A stretch of DNA of 64,000 nt, taken from NCBI RefSeq assembly GCF_037975245.1, contig NC_092580.1, positions 1,585,501-1,649,500 on the forward strand, written 5' to 3'. The first letter of the stretch is position 1, and each line of letters opens with the position of its first letter. Both the position numbers and the translations under genes were made by a program. Source of the stretch: Apostichopus japonicus. Its lineage: Eukaryota > Echinodermata > Holothuroidea > Aspidochirotida > Stichopodidae. Shown in pieces: positions 44,787 through 56,712 of this stretch. The notes beneath the pieces were generated by a model. That model made no database searches. It worked only from the letters and a program-made list of their open reading frames with translations, and had not been told where the DNA came from.

Positions 44787-47652
44787 TTCAAAGAGGTGTG
44801 ATGGTGTGTGGACACTTCCGCTTGTAACAGGATACCTCAAAGAGGTGTGATGGTGTGTGGACACTTCCGCTTTTAACAGGATACCTCAAAGAGGTGTGAT
44901 GGTGTGTGGACACTTCCGCTTGTAACAGGATACCTCAATGAGGTGTGATGGTGTGTGGACACTTCCGCTTGTAACAGGATACCTCAAAGAGGTGTGATGG
45001 TGTGTGGACACTTCAGCTTGTAACAGGATACCTCCAAGAGGTGTGATGGTGTGTGGACACTTCCGCTTGTAACAGGATACCTCAAAGAGGTGTGATGGTG
45101 TGTGGACACTTCCGCTTGTAAACAGGATACCTCCAAGAGGTGTGATGGTGTGTGGACACTTCCGCTTGTAACAGGATACCTCAAAGAGGTGTGATGGTGT
45201 GTGGACACTTCCGCTTGTTAACAGGATACCTCAAAGAGGTGTGATGGTGTGTGGACACTTCCGCTTGTAACAGGATACCTCAAAGAGGTGTGATGGTGTG
45301 TGGACACTTCCGCTTGTAAACAGGATACCTCAAAGAGGTGTGATGGTGTGTGGACACTTCCGCTTGTAAACAGGACACCTCAAAGAGGTGTGATGGTGTG
45401 TGGACACTTCCGCTTGTAAACAGGACACCTCAAAGTGGTGTGGTGTGTGGACACTTCGGCTTGTAAACAGGACACCTCAAAGAGGTGTGATGGTGTGTGG
45501 ACACTTCGGCTTGTAAACAGGATACCTCAAAGAGGTGTGATGGTGTGTGGACACTTCGGCTTGTAAACAGGACACCTCAAAGAGGTGTGATGGTGTGTGG
45601 ACACTTTGGCTTGTAAACAGGATACCTCAAAGAGGTGTGATGGTGTGTGGACACTTCCGCTTGTAAACAGGATACCTCAAAGAGGTGTGATGGTGTGTGG
45701 ACACTTCCGCTTGTAAACAGGACACCTCAAAGAGGTGTGATGGTGTGTGGACACTTCGGCTTGTAAACAGGACACCTCAAAGTGGTGTGATGGTGTGTTG
45801 ACACTTCGGCTTGTAAACAGGACACCTCAAAGAGGTGTGATGGTGTGTGGACACTTCGGCTTGTAAACAGGATACCTCAAAGAGGTGTGATGGTGTGTGG
45901 ACACTTCGGCTTGTAAACAGGACACCTCAAAGAGGTGTGATGGTGTGTGGACACTTCGGCTTGTAAACAGGATACCTCAAAGAGGTGTGATGGTGTGTGG
46001 ACACTTCGGCTTGTAAACAGGACACCTCAAAGAGGTGTGATGGTGTGTGGACACTTCGGCTTGTAAACAGGATATCTCAAAGAGGTGTGATGGTGTGTGG
46101 ACACTTCGGCTTGTAAACAGGACACCTCAAAGAGGTGTGATGGTGTGTGGACACTTCGGCTTGTAAACAGGATATCTCAAAGAGGTGTGATGGTGTGTGG
46201 ACACTTCGGCTTGTAAACAGGACACCTCAAAGAGGTGTGATGGTGTGTGGACACTTCGGCTTGTAAACAGGACACCTCAAAGAGGTGTGATGGTGTGTGG
46301 ACACTTCGGCTTGTAAACAGGACACCTCAAAGAGGTGTGATGGTGTGTGGACACTTCGGCTTGTAAACAGGACACCTCAAAGAGGTGTGATGGTGTGTGG
46401 ACACTTTGGCTTGTAAACAGGACACCTCAAAGAGGTGTGATGGTGTGTGGACACTTCGGCTTGTAAACAGGACACCTCAAAGAGGTGTGATGGTGTGTGG
46501 ACACTTTGGCTTGTAAATAGGATATCTCAAAGAGGTGTGATGGTGTGTGGACACTTCGGCTTGTAAACAGGACACCTCAAAGAGGTGTGATGGTGTGTGG
46601 ACACTTCGGCTTGTAAACAGGATATCTCAAAGAGGTGTGATGGTGTGTGGACACTTCGGCTTGTAACAGGACACCTCAAAGAGGTGTGATGGTGTGGACA
46701 CTTCGGCTTGTAAACAGGATATCTCAAAGAGGTGTGATGGTGTGTGGACACTTCGGCTTGTAACAGGATACCTCAAAGAGGTGTGTGGACACTTCAGCTT
46801 GTAAACAGGACACCTCAAAGAGGTGTGATGGTGTGTGGACACTTTGACTTGTAAACAGGACACCTCAAAGAGGTGTGATGGTGTGTGGACACTTCAGCTT
46901 GTAAACAGGATATCTCAAAGAGGTGTGATGGTGTGTGGACACTTCGGCTTGTAACAGGATACCTCAAAGAGGTGTGTGGACACTTCAGCTTGTAAACAGG
47001 ACACCTCAAAGAGGTGTGATGGTGTGTGGACACTTTGGCTTGTAAACAGGACACCTCAAAGAGGTGTGATGGTGTGTGGACACTTTGGCTTGTAAACAGG
47101 ACACCTCAAAGAGGTGTGATGGTGTGTGGACACTTCGGCTTGTAAACAGGACACCTCAAAGAGGTGTGATGGTGTGTGGACACTTTGGCTTGTAACAGGA
47201 TACCTCAAAGAGGTGTGTGGACACTTCAGCTTGTAAACAGGACACCTCAAAGAGGTGTGATGGTGTGTGGACACTTTGGCTTGTAACAGGATACCTCAAA
47301 GAGGTGTGATGGTGTGTGGACACTTCGGCTTGTAAACTGGATATCTCAAAGAGGTGTGATGGTGTGTGGACACTTCGGCTTGTAAACAGGATACCTCAAA
47401 GAGGTGTGATGGTGTGTGGACACTTCGGCTTGTAAACTGGATATCTCAAAGAGGTGTGATGGTGTGTGGACACTTCGGCTTGTAAACAGGATATCTCAAA
47501 GAGGTGTGATGGTGTGTGGACACTTCGGCTTGTAACAGGATACCTCAAAGAGGTGTGATGGTGTGTGGACACTTCGGCTTGTAAACAGGATACCTCAAAG
47601 AGGTGTGATGGTGTGTGGACACTTCGGCTTGTAAACAGGATATCTCAAAGAG
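44787..47652. repeat. 50-bp minisatellite, about 57 copies
   Basis: The unit contains CCTCAAAGAGGTGTGATGGT, GTGTGGACACTTC and GGCTTGTAAACAGGA. Most units are 50 bp; some lack one A (49 bp), and a few lack the ATGGTGTG segment. Two sub-types dominate by position: ACTTCCGCTTGTAACAGGAT in the first 14 or so copies, and ACTTCGGCTTGTAAACAGGA afterwards. Blocks of alternating GACACC and GATATC or GATACC units suggest higher-order duplication. The left arm has about one unit at this place. Several minus-strand open frames of 72-79 residues are by-products. Confidence 0.96.
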
Positions 47653-48287
47653 CTAAACGATTATGTCAGGTATATTAGAGAGAATGGCAAGGAATCACCA
47701 AGTCATTTGACTTTCTGGGTTTTTTTTATCTGGAGTTAATATTTTCAGGGGTTTAAATGTTGTGAGATAAACTAGTTCTGACATTGCTTTAGTGAATGAC
47801 AATGCCCCTTAGATATATCCTTAACATCTACCTGAACCGTGTGTAGTAGTGCATGTTATGGATGAGGCGTTGATCAAGAGCAACTTCCTGTAGTGTTAGA
47901 TGTGCGGGAGACCCCTCCTGTATTTTTTTGACTCACAGTTCTCTCCCAAAGGACCATGTTCACACTTGGCTGTGCCACCTCTTACTCCAAAATTCCACTG
48001 ATGTCTGCCTACCACATTATGTAAAAGACCTATCCATTGTGCCTAATTGGTAGGGTAATATGACTTTAATGTAAAAATGTGTTAGTTTATGTGACATTTA
48101 TTCACAGAATCCTTATGATACCACTGTTTGGTTGAAAGATGGGCATCAAGAGGACAAAGTGTTACACAGTATATAAGGCTATCTTCAGATTCCTGCATAT
48201 GTGTTAGGTGTGCACAGGAGTTCAATGATTGATGTGAGGTAATCATGTGAGATATCAATAACAATGCAAACTCATGGAATTGATACC

Positions 48288-48694
48288 GATGCTGTTTAAT
48301 AGGTGTAGGTTCAAGGGTGGAGAGCAAACTCATGGAATTGATACAGATGCTGTTTAATAGGTGTAGGTTCAAGGGATGCTGTTTAATAGGTGTAGGTTCA
48401 AGGGATGCTGTTTAATAGGTGTAGGTTCAAGGGATGCTGTTTAATAGGTGTAGGTTCAAGGGATGCTGTTTAATAGGTGTAGGTTCAAGGGATGCTGTTT
48501 AATCGGTGTAGGTTCAAGGGATGCTGTTTAATCGGTGTAGGTTCAAGGGATGCTGTTTAATAGGTGTAGGTTCAAGGGATGCTGTTTAATAGGTGTAGGT
48601 TCAAGGGATGCTGTTTAATAGGTGTAGGTTCAAGGGATGCTGTTTAATAGGTGTAGGTTCAAGGGATGCTGTTTAATAGGTGTAGGTTCAAGGG
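48288..48694. repeat. 29-bp minisatellite, 12 contiguous copies plus one, right arm
   Basis: Reverse-complement partner of the array at 9,865-10,586. Units start ATGCTGTTTAATAGGTGTAG. Twelve full units fill 48,347-48,694, and one detached unit at about 48,289-48,317 is separated by a duplicated flank including GAGAGCAAACTCATGGAATTG. Two units carry AATCGGTG in place of AATAGGTG. Confidence 0.93.
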
Positions 48695-48970
48695 TGGAGA
48701 GCGAGTGGGCAATACGATTATGACTGACCTTGCATTGGTAACATAGATTTCTTCAAATGGGTTCAGTCCGATCTATCCCTTTCATAGACATTGCAGATTA
48801 CATATTCAAATTACCTTTGGATAAACACAAGCAGTGCAACATAAATCTATCGAGTGGTCAAGGTTGTAAATGGGGCACATTTTTGACAATCTAAAGGAGA
48901 ACATCAACTTTGAAACATTCTTATTTACATTCATTTACTATGATAGCCCCCAGTCCCTTTTATTACTCTT

Positions 48971-49155
48971 ACCAAGAAATATAATCTGTCACCCTGTGCC
49001 AGCTTGGAGCATGCAGTACCAGAAGTGATAAGTTATGTTTCCAATCCAAGCACTCAGTGGTAGATTTATAGCTTTTCTACAAAGCCTCTGCAATTTTCTT
49101 CCCAACGTTATTCGCTCCATGCCAAACACCAAAAGAGTGTAAAATTTCTGGTTCC
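48971..49155 (-). pseudogene. Kolobok-like transposase core fragment 2, right-arm copy
   Basis: The minus strand gives FGVWHGANNVGKKIAEAL followed by TAG, as in the left arm, then continues to the TTACCAAG end. The shared stop indicates that this gene was already dead when the arms formed. Fragments 3 and 4 are missing in this arm. Confidence 0.5.
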
Positions 49156-49734
49156 TGATCTAGGCAATGAAAAAGGGGTTCACAGGTTGAAAATGGTGTG
49201 GTTTTTGTTTGCGGCAATAAAGGCGAGGTCTCTTTGAATTTCAGTTACTGTTGACCATTTATCAAAGCTATTAAAGCCCAAAGTTTCATTAAAGATTCAT
49301 TTTCTACAACAAGTGTATGCAATCTGATTAGAAAACTACACATTTGTCCTTCTGTGTTTTTAAAACATGATGTCCTATCAGCAAAAGAGTTACTTTAACC
49401 TCACACCATGACTGCTTCAATGATTTCTAGTCAATGTAACAAAGCATAATCTGTATGCTCAGATAGGTCAGAGGAACATCCCAACTTCTATGCAATCACT
49501 ATGTTACATATATACTAAAACATCTAATATCTACAAGTTTGTCATGTTTTTGGTCCATGTTTAGTCTCATTTCAGCTTGATATTTGTCAGAAAGTTCCAC
49601 CTAGTCTTATATTTAAAGGTTTTAAGCCTGTTATGTACAATGATGATGAATCAGAAACTTTTCAAAGGTCCCTCCCTAAACAAGAGTGCATAGCTTTACA
49701 AATGTTAAATGTAGAATACCAAACTTACTCATGT

Positions 49735-49870
49735 AAGCTTTACTGTGGGGATGTGCATCAGTCACAAACCCTCCTTAACTTTCAAGCCATTCTTTGTTAA
49801 GATATCCATTGTCTCAATGAAAGCCTCTTTCTCCATAATTGGTGATTTAAGCTGCACTTGTCATTTATCA
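49735..49870 (-). pseudogene. Kolobok-like transposase core fragment 1, right-arm copy
   Basis: Reads MEKEAFIETMDILTKNGLKV then, out of frame, VTDAHPHSKAYM up to a good GTAAG donor. The frame break between KEG and VTD is of a different size from that in the left arm, meaning at least one further indel after duplication. Confidence 0.5.
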
Positions 49871-49971
49871 ATCACAGACATGCTGAGGATGTCACTGGTT
49901 TTATAATCTGTCATTCATTCCACCACCTGACCAAAAAAAAGAAGGGAAAATGAGATGATTTCAAGTAGCCT

Positions 49972-50600
49972 TAATAATAATCATAATACTAATAATGTGG
50001 ATTTATAACGCGCACAAACTCCACCAGCAGGTGCTCGAGGCAAAATACAATATCTTGAAAGCTGCAACTTAATTATACAAAATCAAAACATAACGACTTA
50101 ATCCTACAAACTTAAATACTACAGCAAATAACATGAGGTGAACAGCAACACAGGCAATGCAATAAATGAACTGACAGGTTATGGAAATGCTTGTGCCATT
50201 AAATAAGTCTTCAGAGCTTTCTTGAACTGATTTACTGAAGAACAAGATTTAATCTGTGAGGGAAATGAGTTCCAGAGATGTGGGGCTGCGACAGAAACAG
50301 CCCTATCCCCCCCCCCACCCATGTACGTTTGGATCTCGATTCACAGAGATGAGACGTATTTCTGGAATAGAGTGGATGAGGAGGTGTATATGGTGTAAGA
50401 AGAGCATCTATTTATTCTGATGCCAGATTATTTAGTGACTTGAACACAATGAGCAACCAATGTAACTCATACAAAACAGGATTTGTGTGGGATGAAGGTG
50501 ACCACGCATGCAGCAGCGTTTGGATGCGCTGAAGATAAGCAATTTGGGGGAGGCTTAACCAAAGTGAGTTTCCCATGTCAAGCTGGGAGGTTATAAAACT
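49972..50600 (-). pseudogene. 3' end of a second LINE, right-arm copy
   Basis: Partner of 7,990-8,612. The LINE 3' end is visible as AATAATGTGGATTTATAACG then CGCACAAACTCCACCAG, with the same hydrophobic/Trp C-terminal coding remains broken over frames. Confidence 0.72.
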
Positions 50601-50696
50601 GGGAACAATTTGTGAGTTTTAAGTATTTTTAAGTAACAAAATGACAAAACCCCTTAAAATATGAATACGAAAAAGAAAATGGACGCAGCTTGAATA

Positions 50697-50697
<1 letters not shown>

Positions 50698-50789
<92 letters not shown>

Positions 50790-50831
50790 ATATATATCTA
50801 TATATATATATATATCTATATATATATATAT

Positions 50832-50863
<32 letters not shown>

Positions 50864-50868
50864 CTAAG
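50698..50868. repeat. (TA)n tract, right arm
   Basis: About 170 bp of TA-rich sequence adjacent to a single copy of the GGACGCAGCTTGAATATTAA flank. The left arm has this flank on both sides as a palindrome. Confidence 0.9.
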
Positions 50869-50884
50869 GAAAAATTTTAAAAAC

Positions 50885-52150
50885 AATATAGATTTACAGT
50901 GAAATTCCTAAAAAAGTTTTAAGTAATTTCTTGAAAGTGGCTAATGTTTTGGCATCACAGATATTATTTGGCGGTGCATTCAATAGCTTGCCAGCAGCAA
51001 AGTTAAATTGTCTCTCGCTGTATGTAGCAGTCCTTACTCTGGGGACCACTAGTGTAAGGGAATTGGCCGATCTCAGTGTTCTGTTAGGCTTGTACACAGT
51101 TAGCATATCAGTATAGGTATTGAGGTGCTTGAAAATGAATTGATTTATATGCATGTACTAATAGTTTGAACTCGACACGGCGGTGAACAGGCAGCCAGTG
51201 AAGATCTCTTAAGACAGGTGTGATGTGAGAGAAACGCAAAGTTCTTGGTTATTATACGTGCCTCGGTGTTTTGGACACGTTGTAGCCTATTCAAAGTCGA
51301 TTGTGGTGCACCAAAAAGCAGCGAGGTTGCAGAAATCAAGACACAAGGTTACTAGGCCATTCACAAGTGATTTGGTTGCATCGTCAGTTAAATAACGCCT
51401 TATGTGACCAATATTTCGAAGACTCGCGTATCCAGACCTACAAACACTCTTAATTTGTTGGGACATGTTCAGATGAGAGTCAAACATTACACCAAGATTT
51501 CTTACCGTTGGTGTTGGTTTGATATTGATAGAATCGCCGATATTTAATGAATGTTATTGACAGTTTTTGTTGCGCTTAGTGGAAAATAACGTCACTTCCG
51601 TTTTGGCAGGGTTCAGCTTTAGCTTATTATTGTGCATCCAATTCTCGATATCACCTTAGCATCCGGATACTAGATGCATTGCCTTCTTCTGTGCATCCTC
51701 ATCGTTAGGTTTAAACGACACATACAACTGTGTGTCGTCAGCATAAAAGTGGTAGTTTAATCGGTGACGTCCAATAAGATCGCCCAACTGTGCTGTATAC
51801 ATACTGTACATCTTAGGACCTAAAACTGAACCTTGAGGCACGTCTTGCTACAAGATGACAGGTTCAGAATGATGACTACCGGTGGTCACAACTTGTTTGC
51901 GAACGCAGAGGTATGACGACATCCAGGACAAGGCATCTCCAGTAACACCAAATGTGTTCTCGAAACGTTGCAGCATGGTTTTGTGATCGATCGGGCATAA
52001 ATCGAACATAATTAACGCGGTTACATATCCTTTGTCCAGGGATGATAAGAGGTTGCTCTGTACTTTAAGTAGTGCAGTCTCTGTTGAATCTCTTTACACA
52101 GGCTTCTACCCAGGGCTCTGAGGGAGCCACATGAAGTACTGCGACAAGCT
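50885..52150 (-). pseudogene. L2/CR1-type LINE reverse-transcriptase fragment, right-arm copy
   Basis: Partner of 6,520-7,700. It retains the RT segment reading KTMLQRFENTFGVTGDALSW then MSSYLCVRKQVVT that is deleted in the left arm, followed by [20 protein letters not shown] and [14 protein letters not shown] precedes QDVPQG where the left arm has GAA-G, a stop is found after HLVSGC, and the C-terminus is shortened (KKLLKTFLGISL). The two arm copies are thus broken in different ways. Confidence 0.88.
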
Positions 52151-52374
52151 TCTTCAGCTCATGATCTACAGGGTGGCCATCTCTGATTCATGGGATCTTT
52201 GTGTTTCACAATAAAACCATTGTTCAAACATCTGTTCTGTACTTTGTGGTTAGATCCAGAAGGAAGCCGATATTACAGCATTCTTTGCCACATTTCAATA
52301 GTAATGTGTATTGTAGAATGAAAAGACATAAACACAATAAACATATAAACATCATTGCACTACCTACCCATTAG

Positions 52375-52592
52375 ACTGTCAGAGCAGTAACTACAGTCTT
52401 GGTTGTGGTCCTTACTGGTGATGTGCACAATCTTAACAAATTGGTACAGGGATGGCTCTCAACAGCTGCTGAATGCTCCCCAGGTAAGTTATAAAGGTTG
52501 TGTCTTCTTGAAACAGCATCAGCATCAAAACTGGTGTCCTCATCTCCTTCTGTTGCATCACTATAACTTTCTTCATCATCCTGGGCTGAGGT
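52375..52592 (-). CDS. Acidic Ser-rich exon, right-arm copy
   Basis: Partner of 6,086-6,303. The minus strand reads DDEESYSDATEGDEDTSFDA and remains similar to near the end, where a region corresponding to KKNVHITSKDH is altered by an indel (GACTGATGTGCACAATCTTAAC-like change). Function unknown; see the left-arm entry. Confidence 0.35.
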
Positions 52593-53019
52593 GCACCTTC
52601 AGGATGGCTTAGTATGAAAAGCAGAAGTTGTTGTTACAACACTCACTAAATGTAATTGAATATCAACTCTTCATCTTTCAAGCTTCAAATGACCTTTGAT
52701 CTCCGCCATTGTGGTGCGCCTACATACTAAATCAGTCCAAGCTGCTCTCCTTGAGATATTGTGATTGTAAAGTACGTGTCACAAACACACGCACACAAGC
52801 CAACATGACTGCAACAGTTCATTGAGACATCAAAACAAACAACAATTAGAATATCAAATGGACATATGAAAAATTGAAATCTACAACACACGAAGATCCA
52901 GTGGATGACATCTTCGGTTTCCTTGAAGGAAGATTTTGATTGGACACAACCATGGTGGAACTGATTGTGCTTGTCTCATTTCTTAGGGCAACCCGTAGTT
53001 CAAACGGACCCACCCATTA

Positions 53020-54470
53020 GCGTTGTGCGGTAGTCGGATTTCACACAACCGGTAGTGTTGCAACATGAATCCCGGTATCGTAACTACAACCGGTTTTTTC
53101 CTCAACTTTCATCTACGGTTCAAAGCACTTAGTTACGAGACTGTCAATGTCATACATTCAATATGTATAGCCTAGGCTATATACATACTCTTACATGCAC
53201 GTTTATAAAAAAAAAATAACACGCTATATTAGGGCCTTTGTTTTTTAACATACACTTCAAAAAAGAAAAGCACAAACCTTGGAAAAAAGCAACCCACACC
53301 ATCCTTCATTCATACTCGACGTATGATACTAGATTAACACGTTCGCACGTGGATTAAACTTGTAATCCGTACACAAACATAAATCGGGAGTTCCCCACTA
53401 TTCCATGATATTGGAATAGGGCAACCCCTTCAAGTTCAAAAGTTCACAATGAAAAGTTTTTAACCATCAACAAGTACCACATGTTTGGAACTTCATACAA
53501 TAAGAATGTAACTTTAATGTGGCTATCACTGAAAGCCTAATAGGCCTAGGGGGCCTAAGCCTATATATATTTTTTTAAATGCACTAGGCCTACAGTAAGT
53601 AGCCTTCAGAAATACAAGAATGTGTATACGTAATTATACAAAATACATGAAGGGCAATCAAACAAACTTATCATGGCCCTTGCTCTGAAAAACTACCTGA
53701 ACACCAGTACTATCCTTAAATGGATGTTACAAAAACGAAGGCCTAATATAAATTAAATGCACTACATAGAATTCAGCAGTACAGAATTTGTATATGTAAT
53801 TAGCATGCAATACACTACACCTGGCGTACCTAACTACAGTACAGACAATTGGTCGCGAGGGTAGCCATTTTCGTATATCTAACATGTAGCTGCCATGAGT
53901 CATAGCCAATCTGCTACAAAACAGACTTGGGGGCGGGGCTTAATCATCAAAAACGGACCTTTTTACTAAAAGTAGGGGCGGCAGCTCAGTATTGTTTTAA
54001 GAAAGAAAAATCATTTAAACATCAAATAAAGCAAATAAAAGCCATAAAATGTCATATAAAGCTAGTAAAATTCTTATTAATACCTACCTGTAAACAACAA
54101 ATAAAAGTTTAAAATGTTAATAAAATATATAATACATAGGACCCTATCTTAGACGATACCACTGTTGACAGACAATTCTATTCTATTCTCTTTCATAAAA
54201 CATAAGTTTTGGAGCGTGTGCAAAAATGGGTTGTTTAAACTGTATTTCGGTCCAAATTGGCCCGATTTGGACATAAATCGGTGAAAAAGTCATAGAATGA
54301 GATAAAATTCTCGAATAAAAAATAGTAACTTTTGTTGGCCTATATGATATATGCTTGCTCTGAAAATTCCAGAGAAAAAGAACTTTATATGAAGACGCTG
54401 AAAATTTTTTAAGAGAAGAGAGAGTCCCACTTACTGTTACAATATCTCTATACATGTAATGTATTGAGAT
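53020..54470. other. Unique segment between right arm and adducin exon
   Basis: This 1.45-kb stretch has no counterpart on the left side of the inverted repeat. It includes a fragment rich in ACCGGT/CGGTA motifs near 53,035-53,120 and AT-rich sequence. I see no gene. Confidence 0.5.
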
Positions 54471-54529
54471 AAAAATAAAACAATCAATTAGAAATAACAG
54501 TGTATAACGTCATCAACGTACAGTTTAAC

Positions 54530-54631
54530 CTTCTTCTTGTACTCCTTATGATCTTGTCCCTGTCTTGCAAACTGTTGTGGATCGGTGATAGCGACTGCAT
54601 CACCACTCTTGGGGTCCTTGTCACCTACCCA
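54530..54631 (-). CDS. add: Adducin exon, intact copy (ITDPQQF block)
   Basis: This 102-bp phase-0 exon follows TTTTTTACAG on the minus strand and ends AAGAAGAAG before GTTAAAC (a weak donor). Its 34 residues read WVGDKDPKSGDAVAITDPQQ then FARQGQDHKEYKKK. It matches the adducin block with P-x-R-I-E-N-P-N-Q-F and Y-T-D-P-Q-E-V followed by RNKIREQN. The next expected exon (IRQERF) is not found downstream on this strand; it lies at 19,906 on the plus strand. A damaged second copy of this exon lies at 18,930 (+). Confidence 0.85.
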
Positions 54632-55001
54632 CTGTAAAAAATGTAACAAGAGAGAAGAGTTGTGGATGACGCATAATCACATTGTCCAGAATGGTGACAA
54701 TTCCGCTTCCCCCTCCACCCCCCCCAACCCTTCTATCCCTGTTCTCCCTGTGAAAAGATCAAACATTTGCTAAATAAATAGCAAACAAACAAAGGATGAC
54801 TAATATTCTGATAATTCCATCTGTAGGACATTTTAGATTTAGATTTTTTGTTTCTGAAGTGCTAAAATCAAAACATTTTCTTCACATTGGCAAGTGCCTC
54901 TTCGATGTCTTGAATTTTAAAAGTCCCCAAATTGCCCAAAATTAAGAATTCTGTCAAACGGATGATGTGCCTACCACCAATTACATGTCACTACTACTTA
55001 C

Positions 55002-55289
55002 GTGTATCTTCGTCTTGTAGCCCTCGTCTTCCCCTTCCTCTCCCCAGTTGGCGTACTCTTGGGCTACCTCCACCTTGGAGTATGTGTTTGGCGTGTTCAG
55101 CCATTTCGTCTTCTCGCAGGCCTGCCTCCTGTTCAACATCTTGATCGGTGACTTGTATCTGCTCTTCTCAAATTCGGTGTCGTAGATTTAGGTGAAGTTG
55201 GTGGAGGCGGCTAAGTAGGCGACGTCGCTCTTGGGCTTCAGTTCATGTCTCACAAACGGCTGGCGTTACACGTAGCCTGTTCTGTAACC
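55002..55289 (-). pseudogene. add: Adducin neck-region exon with two in-frame stops
   Basis: The exon is 288 bp, phase 0 to 0, between TTTTTGACAG and GTAAGTAG. It starts GYRTGYV, which is the hallmark beginning of this adducin exon, then TAA, then RQPFVRHELKPKSDVAYLAA, STNFT, TAA, IYDTEFEKSRYKSPIKMLNR and RQACEKTKWLNTPNTYSKVE. KTKWLNTPNTY is the adducin block just after the aldolase-like head. Both TAA codons are one C-to-T change from CAA (Gln). Splice sites and phase are fully kept, so the exon was functional until recently, or the bases are wrong. Confidence 0.88.
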
Positions 55290-55704
55290 CTGTCAAAAAT
55301 TTAAAAAGTTCCTGCGATCAAATTTTTGTGCTGGGTGCAGATCTAAGTCACTCTTACATCTAACATCAGCAGCACAACATTCCTCCATCTTTGTCTTCTC
55401 TGCGGTTTTACTTATGAAATAATTACATATCAAGTCTTCCACAAATATCTCTTGAAAAATTTTACACATTCGCTGTCTTTGGTGCATTCAGAACCAAACT
55501 AATTGGAACATTTCGTTCTGTTTCTATGCCATTTCCATGATATACGGCACAATTTTGGATGCAGGTGAAAATATTTTCAAAATGGGTGGGGTGTGCAACA
55601 GATCACTTGTAGGGAGCTTCATGAAGTTCCCCAAACCGATAGAGTATTGATTGTGTTCAATAGCGTATGAAACCATTCTGATTATTAAGTCAAGAGCTTG
55701 CCAA

Positions 55705-56153
<449 letters not shown>

Positions 56154-56547
56154 TATATATATATATATATATATATTGAATCTAAGAGAGTATCAAGCTG
56201 TAACAATTAGAGTTTCAAGTAAGACACAATTCAAATCGGTATGGTGTATCCAACCATCCTGATACGTCACAGCTGTTTACTTTGACTGAACGAAGCTACC
56301 TGATTATCCACACTGACTTCCTACAACTCACTTCTCACTGAATTATTTCACAAAATAAAGCGCATTTGCTTCGTACGCATATGATCATAGAGCTCATAGG
56401 TTAACTAGCGATGCCATCGGTTGGCAATTAGCATAGTAAATGATTGCTATGTTTGCCCAGATCTTTAAATGCAAATAAGGCTAGTTCGTCTGCTGCACAG
56501 ACGTTGCAGACCAAGTGTGTTGGAATTTTTGCATTTTGAAATCTTAC

Positions 56548-56712
56548 CATATTGTCCAAATGTCTCATGATGGCTTCAAAGTCCAGTTTTCCGACCTGCA
56601 GTTTGTGTCCTGTCTCACTGACCCCACCTGCGTCCTTGGCAGTCGCTTTGCCGACCTTGTCTCTGACTTCATCCGGTAGGTGGATGACATTATCCAGGCC
56701 TACGGCATGTAT
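56548..56712 (-). CDS. add: Adducin exon, end of aldolase-like head domain
   Basis: This 165-bp phase-0 exon follows CGTGACAG and ends ATG before GTAAG. Its 55 residues read IHAVGLDNVIHLPDEVRDKV then GKATAKDAGGVSETGHKLQV and GKLDFEAIMRHLDNM. In animal adducins the end of the head domain has a Val-Leu-rich segment, a Gly/Ser-rich loop and then G-x-x-E-F-E-A-L-M-R-M-L-D-N-L followed by GYRTGY; the match to LDFEAIMRHLDNM plus GYRTGY in the next exon is decisive. The adducin head resembles class II aldolases but is not enzymatic. Earlier exons encoding the rest of the head must lie upstream and are not seen in the window. Confidence 0.88.

Larger units (their letters stand above)
39403..53019 (-). 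repeat. Right arm of the large inverted repeat
   Basis: Reverse complement of about 5,788-18,917. Compared with the left arm it retains about 110 bp more of the LINE RT core and an intact three-exon a-b-c fragment. It lacks three blocks of 0.56 to 0.74 kb, has half the 29-bp array, and has a 2.9-kb expansion of the 50-bp minisatellite. It also has an extra segment of about 125 bp at about 52,728-52,855. Its outer edge, CGGACCCACCCAT, lies 1.5 kb from the intact adducin exon at 54.6 kb. Confidence 0.93.

Noticed and set aside
44673-47274. Several minus-strand frames rich in STHHHTSLR
   Set aside because: These are translations of the 50-bp minisatellite. Copies with 49 bp break the frame repeatedly, and no flanking exon or start context was found.
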